Below, piece by piece: positions 1-5,322 of a stretch of DNA of 10,984 nucleotides (position 1 is its first letter; each line of letters begins with the position of its first letter). Position numbers and translations under genes: made by a program. The notes beneath the pieces were generated by a model. The model saw nothing but the letters and a program-made list of their open reading frames with translations. It had not been told where the DNA came from and searched no databases. This stretch comes from an archaeon (GTDB lineage Archaea > Iainarchaeota > Iainarchaeia > Iainarchaeales > Iainarchaeaceae), in the NCBI GenBank assembly GCA_024653905.1, contig JANLGZ010000035.1, positions 1-10,984 of the forward strand, written 5' to 3'.

Positions 1-1069
1 CCATCATTTGCATAATAAGAGGTGCACGATTATGGTGTGTTTTAATAGTTTTAGAATTTTCAGTTCCGCCTGTTTCGATTGTGTCAGGATAAATTGTTCC
101 CTGTCCAATTAACCATGTGCTTGTGTCAAAATTCAGGTTGTTGAGTTCTTCTAGTGCAATATCAATAAACAGTTGTCCTATGATTTTTCTTTTTTCTTCA
201 GGTTCAAAAATCCCTTCAAGTTTTTCAAAAAACATTTCTGATGCGTCCACAAGATGCACTTCTTGTATTCCAAGTTTCTCAAGTTCCTTTTTTACTGTTT
301 CACTTTCATTTTTTCTCATAAAACCAGTGTCAACGTGCAGAGCATGAATTCTTTCATAGCCCAATGCTTTATCAAGCAAAGCCAGACAAACAGTTGAATC
401 AACGCCTCCGCTTAAAAGCAAAAATACGTTTTTATCTTTTGCTTCTTTTTTTATTTCTTTAATTTTTTGCTCTAAATAATTTTTCATGGTCCAGTTTTCT
501 TTGCATTTGCATATTTCAAAAACAAAATTCGAAATTATCTGCATGCCATGTTCTGTATGTGTTACTTCTGGATGGAATTGTAATCCAAAAATCTTTTTTT
601 TCTCATTTGCAATTGATGCATATTCACAATCGCTTGTTGAGCCTGTTCCTTCAAATTCTTTTGGGAGTTTTTTTACTTTATCTCCGTGGCTCATCCATAC
701 AGTAAACTTAGAAGGAAGGCCCATGAATAATTTTCCGTGTTTTGGATTTAATTGTGCAGAACCGTATTCTTTCACTTTCCCTGGTTCGACTTTTCCGCCA
801 AGAGCATGTGCAATCAACTGCTGTCCGTAGCATAATCCAAGAATTGGTACACCAAGTTCAAAAATTTCCGGGTTAAAAGCAATTGCATCCTTATCATAAA
901 CGCTTTGGGGTCCGCCGCTCAGAATAATTCCTTTAGCATTTTTAAGTTCTTCAGAAGAAACAGTCGGAGCCATTATTTCAGAGTAAACCTTCAAATCCCT
1001 TACTCTTCTTGCCAATAAATGAGCGTATTGGCCTCCGAAATCAAGGACAATTATTTTTTCCTGTCTCAT
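1..1069 (-). CDS. guaA: GMP synthase (glutamine-hydrolysing), fused form, 3' end cut off by the window
   Basis: GMP synthase converts XMP, glutamine and ATP to GMP in the cytoplasm, the last step of de novo guanine nucleotide synthesis. I translated 356 residues from the ATG at 1069. A class I glutamine amidotransferase domain fills residues 5-190, with nucleophile Cys80 in GLCYGQQ and His166/Glu168 in FHPEV. An ATP pyrophosphatase domain begins near 197, with the P-loop SGGVDS at 220-225, HVDTGFMRKNE at 245-255 and QGTIYPDTIE at 323-332. It then reads IKTHHN and continues off the window, so the dimerisation domain is missing; the family is usually 500 residues or more. Most archaea I know of carry the amidotransferase and synthetase as two separate proteins, so the fusion is notable. 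The residues after the HHN motif lack the VGGLP of E. coli-type enzymes and look more like the eukaryotic type. The gene starts 57 nt after the stop of the gene at 1127-3223. Confidence 0.97.
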   Translation of the reverse strand, partial: MRQEKIIVLDFGGQYAHLLARRVRDLKVYSEIMAPTVSSEELKNAKGIILSGGPQSVYDKDAIAFNPEIFELGVPILGLCYGQQLIAHALGGKVEPGKVKEYGSAQLNPKHGKLFMGLPSKFTVWMSHGDKVKKLPKEFEGTGSTSDCEYASIANEKKKIFGLQFHPEVTHTEHGMQIISNFVFEICKCKENWTMKNYLEQKIKEIKKEAKDKNVFLLLSGGVDSTVCLALLDKALGYERIHALHVDTGFMRKNESETVKKELEKLGIQEVHLVDASEMFFEKLEGIFEPEEKRKIIGQLFIDIALEELNNLNFDTSTWLIGQGTIYPDTIETGGTENSKTIKTHHNRAPLIMQMM

Positions 1070-1087
1070 AATGAATTTACAAAACTA

Positions 1088-1097
1088 ATGTTTAAGA
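1088..1097 (-). promoter_or_regulatory. Possible TATA box of guaA
   Basis: Read on the minus strand, this spot is TCTTAAACA, a weak TATA-like match centred about 23 nt before the guaA ATG. No Shine-Dalgarno sequence precedes that ATG, so a leaderless transcript is plausible. The spacing is slightly short and the match imperfect. Readthrough from the upstream gene is an alternative. Confidence 0.4.
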
Positions 1098-1126
1098 TAC
1101 TATTCACTTGTAGTGCTCAAAGATTT

Positions 1127-3223
1127 TTATGGGCAATCATCACTGATTGTGAATGTTCTGTTAGAGGTAGTGTTTGACCCTGTAATGCCTGCTTTAATAG
1201 TGTAATCCCCTGCTCCATCATAATTTCCGTATCCGCATGCATTGCTTATGAAAGCAGACATAAAACTTGTGTTTGTTATTGATGCTTCTTCTTTTGGGCT
1301 TAATGTTTCAGAATAGGTAAAAGTTGCTTCCTGCAATGTTGTGTTGCCTGCATTTGCTATCCGTAAGAAATAACTAATATCGCTGAATGGTGTGTTGTCG
1401 CTTGCATTGATTAGTATAACTTTTGCTTCAGGCAGGTTTGCTAAGGAATATACTGCGTTTTCTTCAGGAGTATCCCAAACAGTAAAACTCACATTTCCAA
1501 GCAAAGTAGGATCGATGCAGTCAGAATCCTCGTTTGTTGCACCTGTTGATTCATTCAGAATTATTGCATCAGGATTTCCTGTATAAGTGCACTCGGTTGG
1601 GCAGTATCTGTCTTCACCTATACATTCGGTAATTTGTGTGTAAACACAAAGTTTTGTTGTGGAGTTGCATGAATCGCTTGTTGAAACCTTATTGTCGCCA
1701 CAGTCAGCGTTGCTTGTGCATGTGAATCCAGGGATGCAGTCAACATCATTTGACATATCACAATAATTTTTGTCACAAATTCCATCAAAGTCTTGGCAGA
1801 TTAGTGCTATTTCTACTGCGTTTTTACATTCCTGCATAAAAGAACTGAAGGTTATATTATCGCAGATTTTTTTATTTTCAGTTTGCACTGCATATTCTTT
1901 GTAACATTGTTCTGTGCCAGTGTAAGGAAGAACCCTTAGTTCTGTTCTTTCTGCTTTTTCACAAAGTTCAGGAGCATTGAATTCTAATGCGATGTTTGCA
2001 AAGCACTTGTAATAAGTCCTGTCAGTGGAAATTTTCTCGCATAAAATATAATCGTTTGTTTGTTCAGCTATTTTTGAAACACAAGTGTCCCTATCTCCAA
2101 TATCTGCGGCGCTTAATTCAAAACACAAATCAACATCTTCTTTTTCAATTGCTATTTTTATAACGCAATCTTTTTTCAGTCTTGAATTTCCTGTTATGTT
2201 TTGGCAGATGTTTTCATCAAGCTCTGAAACTGCTGCTGCTTTGTAGCACTCATTTCTGAGTTTATAATGTGCATTTTGGATTTCTTTGCAATTGTCAATA
2301 TTTGGATTTGCAGTAATTGAGTTGATTAAACAGGTTTCAATTTTATCAAATTCAAGATCATAGCATAAAGAAATATCTCCTGAGTATGAAGCATACCAGC
2401 TTGTGCAATTATTCACTGAATTAGTATCGCTGAAAACACTGCAATCAATTTTAATATCGGGAACATTGGTTGCGTCTTTGAAACAATTTGCTCTGAATTC
2501 TTCATCAAAAATTGTTGCGCAGATTTCTCCGTTGAGTTGTTTTCCTGTTGCTTCGTAACAAAGGTCTCTTTGAATCCCTTCAGATGTTTTCCTTAAACTT
2601 ACACTATTGCAGAATGAATATTCTTTTGTTGAACCAGCAACGCTTATGTAACACTCGTCTCTTGTTGTTGAATCGAATATTTTTTTGCACGTTTCAGAAT
2701 TCTTGTTTTGTCTTCCTGAATTATAATAGCAAGCATCTCTTTTTTCCTGACTTGAAATTATTTTAGCACATGTAGAAGCATCATTTGTTTTCAATCCTAC
2801 TTCACTTAAACATTCTTCTTTCACAGATGTTGATTCAATCTTTCCGCAGATAACTTCTTCTTTTTTCAAAACCCCAACATCAAGATAGCACCTGTCTTTT
2901 GACAATAAAGTTATTTTTTCACAAAGACTGTCATTCTTTTCAACCTTGGCAAGATCAATTAAACAACTATCCACTTTAGCATCATTGCTTTCCAAAAAAC
3001 ATTCATCGATTTTGTCATCAATATTCTTTATTACTTCTTGATTATTGTTTGAAGCATTTCCGCTATTTTCTGCATTGCCATTGGCAGGGGCATTAGTATC
3101 ATTATTATTGTTTGTAAACCTGTCCTGCAATGAACCTTTTTTGGTTAAACAGCCGCTTGTTGATAGCAAAAGCACCAAAAAAATGATTCCTAAAGCTGCA
3201 AATAATAATTGTTCTTTTTTCAT
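1127..3223 (-). CDS. Secreted or lipid-anchored protein with about 15 two-cysteine repeats and a C-terminal Ig-like domain
   Basis: No named family is recognised. I start it at the ATG at 3223 (698 aa). A longer reading from a TTG at 3265 would place the apparent promoter inside the gene and put 14 residues before the signal sequence. Residues 5-20 are a hydrophobic signal segment ending in STSGC, so Cys25 could be lipidated, although Thr at -3 is atypical for a lipobox. Residues 37-62 are an Asn/Ala/Gly-rich linker. Residues 74-474 are tandem units of about 26 residues with consensus xCxxI, 7-10 residues, then C[YFLV]xx[AVS]. Next comes a Cys/Asp-rich stretch (DFDGICDKNYCD, then TCTSNADCGDN). 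Residues 576-698 form a beta-rich, Ig/CARDB-like domain. Many N-x-S/T sequons fit an extracellular, glycosylated protein. The cysteine pairs suggest disulfide-stapled helical hairpins; binding or a structural surface role is inference. Confidence 0.88.
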   Translation of the reverse strand: MKKEQLLFAALGIIFLVLLLSTSGCLTKKGSLQDRFTNNNNDTNAPANGNAENSGNASNNNQEVIKNIDDKIDECFLESNDAKVDSCLIDLAKVEKNDSLCEKITLLSKDRCYLDVGVLKKEEVICGKIESTSVKEECLSEVGLKTNDASTCAKIISSQEKRDACYYNSGRQNKNSETCKKIFDSTTRDECYISVAGSTKEYSFCNSVSLRKTSEGIQRDLCYEATGKQLNGEICATIFDEEFRANCFKDATNVPDIKIDCSVFSDTNSVNNCTSWYASYSGDISLCYDLEFDKIETCLINSITANPNIDNCKEIQNAHYKLRNECYKAAAVSELDENICQNITGNSRLKKDCVIKIAIEKEDVDLCFELSAADIGDRDTCVSKIAEQTNDYILCEKISTDRTYYKCFANIALEFNAPELCEKAERTELRVLPYTGTEQCYKEYAVQTENKKICDNITFSSFMQECKNAVEIALICQDFDGICDKNYCDMSNDVDCIPGFTCTSNADCGDNKVSTSDSCNSTTKLCVYTQITECIGEDRYCPTECTYTGNPDAIILNESTGATNEDSDCIDPTLLGNVSFTVWDTPEENAVYSLANLPEAKVILINASDNTPFSDISYFLRIANAGNTTLQEATFTYSETLSPKEEASITNTSFMSAFISNACGYGNYDGAGDYTIKAGITGSNTTSNRTFTISDDCP
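1802..3004 (-). repeat. Coding tandem array of about 15 two-cysteine ~26-aa units
   Basis: The protein segment (residues 74-474) divides into 15 units of about 22-33 residues. Each has a cysteine near its start and a second about 12-20 residues later. Examples of unit starts are LCEKITLL, ICGKIEST, TCAKIISS, TCKKIFDS and LCEKISTD; the second cysteines sit in RDECY, RDACY, KDRCY and similar. The DNA is well diverged between units, so this is an old protein repeat and not a recent DNA expansion. Unit boundaries are my reading by eye. Confidence 0.85.
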
Positions 3224-3239
3224 TTCATTATTAGAAATA

Positions 3240-3256
3240 CTTTTAAGTATAAATAC
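3240..3256 (-). promoter_or_regulatory. TATA box region of the cysteine-repeat protein gene
   Basis: The minus strand reads TATTTATACTTAAAAG here. The TATTTATAC part is centred about 27 nt before the ATG at 3223, the spacing expected for a leaderless archaeal transcript starting at or next to the ATG. There is no Shine-Dalgarno core in between. The position argues against the upstream TTG start at 3265. Confidence 0.6.
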
Positions 3257-3351
3257 TTTATTCAAAACCCTTTATTTTGTTCAAAACAAAGTTCATTGTA
3301 TTTGCTTTCCGAAGTTTTTGACCTGTTTAATGGTCATTTCAAAACAGCAAT

Positions 3352-3360
3352 CTTTAAATA
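3352..3360 (+). promoter_or_regulatory. TATA box for the 26-residue ORF
   Basis: The sequence ctttaaata is an excellent archaeal TATA box, preceded by an A-rich stretch (aaaacagcaa) in the place of a BRE. A transcript starting about 25 nt downstream, near 3382, would have a leader of about 25 nt carrying the Shine-Dalgarno sequence at 3394. Confidence 0.7.
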
Positions 3361-3393
3361 GCAGAATATAGTTCTGTATATCAAATAATTAAA

Positions 3394-3400
3394 GGGGTGA
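3394..3400 (+). promoter_or_regulatory. Shine-Dalgarno sequence of the 26-residue ORF
   Basis: GGGGTGA contains the GGTGA core complementary to the archaeal 16S rRNA tail and ends 7 nt before the ATG at 3408. This is one of the better ribosome binding sites in the window and is the main evidence that the small ORF is translated. Confidence 0.65.
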
Positions 3401-3407
3401 ACACTCA

Positions 3408-3488
3408 ATGCGCCACGAGTTAATGTATAAACTAATATTGTTAGTTTCCATAATTCTAGCTTCTTTTGGAGTTGGATGGGTATTATAA
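3408..3488 (+). CDS. 26-residue hydrophobic single-span microprotein
   Basis: A complete ORF of 26 codons, ATG to TAA. It begins MRHELMYK and continues with an uninterrupted hydrophobic stretch (LILLVSIILASFGVGWVL), enough for one membrane-spanning helix with the basic end probably in the cytoplasm. No family is recognised. The case for a real gene is contextual: a TATA box at 3352-3360, a Shine-Dalgarno sequence with good spacing, and a hairpin plus oligo-T terminator right after the stop make a self-contained transcription unit. It is flanked by the divergently transcribed cysteine-repeat gene and the envelope cluster. It could be a regulatory or accessory membrane peptide, or a small hydrophobic toxin. 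Alternatively the transcript itself could be a small RNA with a chance ORF. Confidence 0.62.
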   Translation: MRHELMYKLILLVSIILASFGVGWVL

Positions 3489-3498
3489 AATTCAGGGT

Positions 3499-3560
3499 AC
3501 GGTTTCCAAACCAATGGAAACCGTTTCTCCTTCTTTTTTTCTTCTTTTCAAGCTTTTTTT
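3499..3560 (+). terminator. Hairpin and oligo-T terminator after the microprotein ORF
   Basis: A perfect 10-bp inverted repeat (acggtttcca at 3499-3508, tggaaaccgt at 3515-3524) closes a 6-nt loop and is followed by a long T-rich run with T7 at 3534-3540 and T7 at 3554-3560. Oligo-T tracts are the core of archaeal termination, and the stem lies 10 nt past the TAA of the microprotein. It also separates this unit from the TATA box at 3580. Confidence 0.75.
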
Positions 3561-3577
3561 GACCTTAAAAACACAAA

Positions 3578-3588
3578 CCTTTAAATAT
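3578..3588 (+). promoter_or_regulatory. TATA box upstream of a hairpin-rich non-coding stretch
   Basis: The stretch cctttaaatat holds a consensus tttaaata, with a purine-rich caaacc before it. A start about 25 nt downstream, near 3606-3612, would produce either a discrete RNA or a leader of more than 200 nt on the gene at 3824. An AT-only run, tatatataaa, at 3601-3610 is a second TATA-like candidate. Confidence 0.55.
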
Positions 3589-3605
3589 TACCAAGGATGC
3601 TATAT

Positions 3606-3780
3606 ATAAAGTGGATTTTTTTCCATGTGAGCCTAATCCCAATTTATTAAAATAATCTTAGCAGGACTTGGCCCCGTTTTTGGGGCCCCCGAATTTTCTC
3701 AACCGTTTCGGCGGTTGAGTATGTTAATCTGTTTCTTTGGCAGTTCTTTGGCAGATTTGATTCCTTGCTATTCAAATAAT
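3606..3780 (+). ncRNA. Candidate structured RNA or long 5' leader with two GC-rich hairpins
   Basis: No good ORF lies here, but the stretch contains two perfect, closely spaced hairpins in otherwise AT-rich DNA. The first is a 6-bp all-GC stem at 3670-3675/3682-3687 with a T-rich loop. The second is an 8-bp stem at 3698-3705/3712-3719 whose loop includes TTCG, resembling a UUCG tetraloop. A strong TATA box lies upstream. The ends are guesses. I do not recognise it as tRNA, SRP RNA, RNase P RNA or a box C/D RNA. It may be a free small RNA, or a leader controlling the gene at 3824. Confidence 0.35.
3733..3754 (+). repeat. 11-bp tandem duplication
   Basis: Two exact, adjacent copies of ttctttggcag (3733-3743 and 3744-3754) lie between the second hairpin and the promoter of the gene at 3824. 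They could be a double binding site for a regulator or a simple slippage product. Confidence 0.8.
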
Positions 3781-3793
3781 TCACGCGGATAGA

Positions 3794-3801
3794 ATTAAAT
3801 A
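3794..3801 (+). promoter_or_regulatory. TATA box of the cationic protein gene
   Basis: The octamer attaaata is centred 26 nt before the ATG at 3824, the classic spacing for a leaderless transcript. No Shine-Dalgarno core precedes that ATG. The heptamer cggatag flanks it on both sides (3786-3792 and 3804-3810), which could be a pair of operator half sites. Confidence 0.6.
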
Positions 3802-3823
3802 ATCGGATAGAGTTATTTCTATT

Positions 3824-4633
3824 ATGGGTTTTGTAAAAAGCGGAAGTCGTAAGGTTGGCAGAGGTGTCAGGAAAGGGGTCAGGGGCGTGTGGGGTTCTGC
3901 AATGCATCCTTTTAGTGAAAGGCGTGCCAGGAACGCTGGTGGAATTCCGCTTGTGAAGCGAACTTTTGTTAATCTTCCTGTGCGTGTGGTGAAAATGCCT
4001 GTGCGTGCAGCCGCTGGAACTCTAAAACTTGTTCAGGTTAGTGGAAGAGGCATTAGCCGTGCAGTTTCAGCTACCGGCAGAGGTATTGTATATATTGGTC
4101 CTAAGGCTTACACTACTGTGTTTCAGCCGGTTGGCGCAAAAACTTATGGTGCACTTGAGTGGGGTGTCAAAAAAGGGGCTAATTTAGGTGTTGATGCGGG
4201 GCAACAGGTTGTTTCAACTCTTTGGAAGGTTGGGACGGGTTCTCCTGCAGGCGCCATTGGTGTTGGTGCGGTCAGTTTGTTTTTTCTTCCAGGGCTTGTA
4301 AGCTCTGGTATAGGTGCGGCTGTTCCGGGTGCTGCGGGTGCATTTCTTGGTGCGAAAGTTGCGGGGGCAACTTCTGCAATTGCAACTACTGCGATTAAAG
4401 GCGGAGGGATTTTTGCGGCAGGCTATGGGCTGACCAAATTGGGGGCTGTTGGCGCGAAAAAGATTCGTGCTCTTTCTTTTGAACGTCGTGCTCTTGCTTT
4501 TGAACGCAATTTTAGTGGTACTCTCAGCAGGATTGACGGAAAGCTTATTGGAACAACTACTGTTGGAAATAGGGAATATTTTGTTACTTATGATGTTTCA
4601 ACGGGCAAAGCTGATGTTGAGCTAATAACTTAA
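3824..4633 (+). CDS. Highly cationic Gly/Ala-rich membrane-associated protein, unknown family
   Basis: A 269-residue protein that I do not recognise. The first 110 residues hold 21 Lys/Arg and a single acidic residue (Glu32), with RG/KG-type spacing (GRGVRKGVRG). There is no signal peptide. Residues 139-176 and 177-204 are Gly/Ala-rich and hydrophobic and could make two membrane-inserted hairpins. A duplicated heptad (RALSFER, RALAFER) follows at 216-229. Residues 230-269 look like a small beta domain (LSRIDGKLIGTTTVGNREYFVTYDVSTG). The DNA is visibly richer in G than its neighbours. It precedes the secreted-protein operon on the same strand, 86 nt from the next start, but has its own leaderless promoter. 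The basic half could bind nucleic acid, phospholipid head groups or acidic surface polymers. A membrane-targeting or assembly role is inference from the neighbours. Confidence 0.85.
   Translation: MGFVKSGSRKVGRGVRKGVRGVWGSAMHPFSERRARNAGGIPLVKRTFVNLPVRVVKMPVRAAAGTLKLVQVSGRGISRAVSATGRGIVYIGPKAYTTVFQPVGAKTYGALEWGVKKGANLGVDAGQQVVSTLWKVGTGSPAGAIGVGAVSLFFLPGLVSSGIGAAVPGAAGAFLGAKVAGATSAIATTAIKGGGIFAAGYGLTKLGAVGAKKIRALSFERRALAFERNFSGTLSRIDGKLIGTTTVGNREYFVTYDVSTGKADVELIT
4466..4507 (+). repeat. 21-bp tandem repeat coding for RALSFER/RALAFER
   Basis: The two adjacent 21-nt copies (4466-4486, 4487-4507) are identical at 19 positions and encode a duplicated, charged heptad at residues 216-229. The high nucleotide identity points to a fairly recent in-frame duplication that lengthened the helix between the hydrophobic region and the C-terminal beta segment. 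Confidence 0.85.
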
Positions 4634-4670
4634 CTGTGTTCACTTTTTTGCCTAATCCAGCACAACCTTA

Positions 4671-4677
4671 TTATATA
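4671..4677 (+). promoter_or_regulatory. Probable TATA box of the envelope operon starting at 4720
   Basis: The heptamer ttatata lies about 46 nt before the ATG at 4720, so a start near 4698-4702 would leave a short leader containing the Shine-Dalgarno core at 4708. The surrounding stretch to 4707 is almost pure A/T, so the exact box is ambiguous (tttaatata at 4686-4694 is another option). A T6 run at 4644-4649 just upstream may end the transcript of the previous gene. Confidence 0.45.
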
Positions 4678-4707
4678 ACTTTTTTATTTAATATAGTTAA
4701 TATATAT

Positions 4708-4712
4708 AGGTG
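4708..4712 (+). promoter_or_regulatory. Shine-Dalgarno core deciding the start at 4720
   Basis: AGGTG sits 7 nt before the ATG at 4720. This, together with the membrane anchor starting right after that ATG, favours it over the in-frame GTG at 4636, which would run the coding region through the AT-rich promoter. Confidence 0.6.
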
Positions 4713-4719
4713 TTTTTTT

Positions 4720-5322
4720 ATGCCATGGGTCAAAACAATTGGGTTAGTAGTAATTGCTGCAGTAATTCTTGCGGGCGCTTATTTTTTGTTATTTTCACAA
4801 AGTGAATTCGAATCAAAGCAGATGGAACTGGAATCAATTTGGGCTTCAAAAGGAATCAATATTAGTTCTGTTGATTTTGATGAAGCTCCTGAGATAGCTT
4901 CCTTGAACAAAGATGACTTGGGTTTTTTAAAAGAAAAAATTTCTTCCTTTGAATCTCGTCTTGGAAATTCAGCCGATTCACTTGCTCTGAAAAAACTTTC
5001 CCAAATCCACATAAATATTTTGATTATTTCTGAAAAAATGCTTTCTCTTGCAGAAAAAGTTAATTCATTCGAATTTAACACCACTAACGGAACAACCCTC
5101 TGCCAAAAATCACTCGGAGATTTCGATTCAATAACCCGAATCGGGAATGAAATAATACTGCTATCAAATGAAAACAATGATTTGATAAAAAATTATTCCC
5201 AGCAATACTCAGCAACTCATTCAATTGGTGTTTCAAACTTGCGTATAGAAACAACTGTTTTTGAAACAGCCATTGTTCAAATGCAGGGCTCAAGAAAAGA
5301 GTTTGAGGTGCTTTGCGGATGA
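4720..5322 (+). CDS. Short membrane-anchored helical protein, paralogue of the gene at 8236
   Basis: A 200-residue protein of unknown family. After MPWVK, residues 6-25 form a single membrane anchor (IGLVVIAAVILAGAYFLLF). The remainder is predicted to be mostly helical and outside the cell: LESI at 37-40, a charged helix at 64-81, a hydrophobic helix at 88-115 and Cys128, with Cys199 as the penultimate residue. The 71-residue cysteine spacing, the LESI motif and the overall plan are shared with the 214-residue protein encoded at 8236, so I read them as diverged paralogues. The stop codon overlaps the next start as ATGA (5319-5322), indicating translational coupling with the 966-residue secreted protein. 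The pair is probably made in matched amounts and may form a complex on the outer face of the membrane. No enzymatic motif is visible. Confidence 0.85.
   Translation: MPWVKTIGLVVIAAVILAGAYFLLFSQSEFESKQMELESIWASKGINISSVDFDEAPEIASLNKDDLGFLKEKISSFESRLGNSADSLALKKLSQIHINILIISEKMLSLAEKVNSFEFNTTNGTTLCQKSLGDFDSITRIGNEIILLSNENNDLIKNYSQQYSATHSIGVSNLRIETTVFETAIVQMQGSRKEFEVLCG

Noticed and set aside
486..830. Open frame of 114 codons on the plus strand
   Set aside because: It is antisense to guaA, whose motifs (Cys80, His166, SGGVDS) fix the true coding strand.
3224..3265. TTG start at 3265 extending the cysteine-repeat protein by 14 residues
   Set aside because: The extension covers the TATA-like element at 3240-3256 and puts 14 residues before a normal signal sequence; the ATG at 3223 has the right distance from that element.
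3670..3719. The two GC-rich hairpins as a transcription terminator
   Set aside because: Neither stem is followed by a T run comparable to that after the 3499-3524 hairpin, and no gene ends just upstream.
3647..3907. Open frame of 86 codons on the minus strand
   Set aside because: It overlaps the hairpin stretch and the start of the gene at 3824, has no promoter or ribosome binding site, and its product looks like random translation.
3631..4658. Shared 9-mer gcctaatcc at 3631 and 4650 as a common regulatory site
   Set aside because: The two copies sit at different distances from the nearest TATA boxes, and a single shared 9-mer in 11 kb is weak evidence.
4636..4719. GTG start at 4636 extending the 200-aa protein by 28 residues
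   Set aside because: The added stretch is AT-rich promoter-like DNA, and the ATG at 4720 has its own AGGTG and begins directly before the membrane anchor.
4779..5177. Open frame of 132 codons on the minus strand
   Set aside because: It lies wholly antisense to the 200-aa gene, and its Ser/Phe-rich product is what the reverse of a Lys/Glu/Asn-rich coding region gives.
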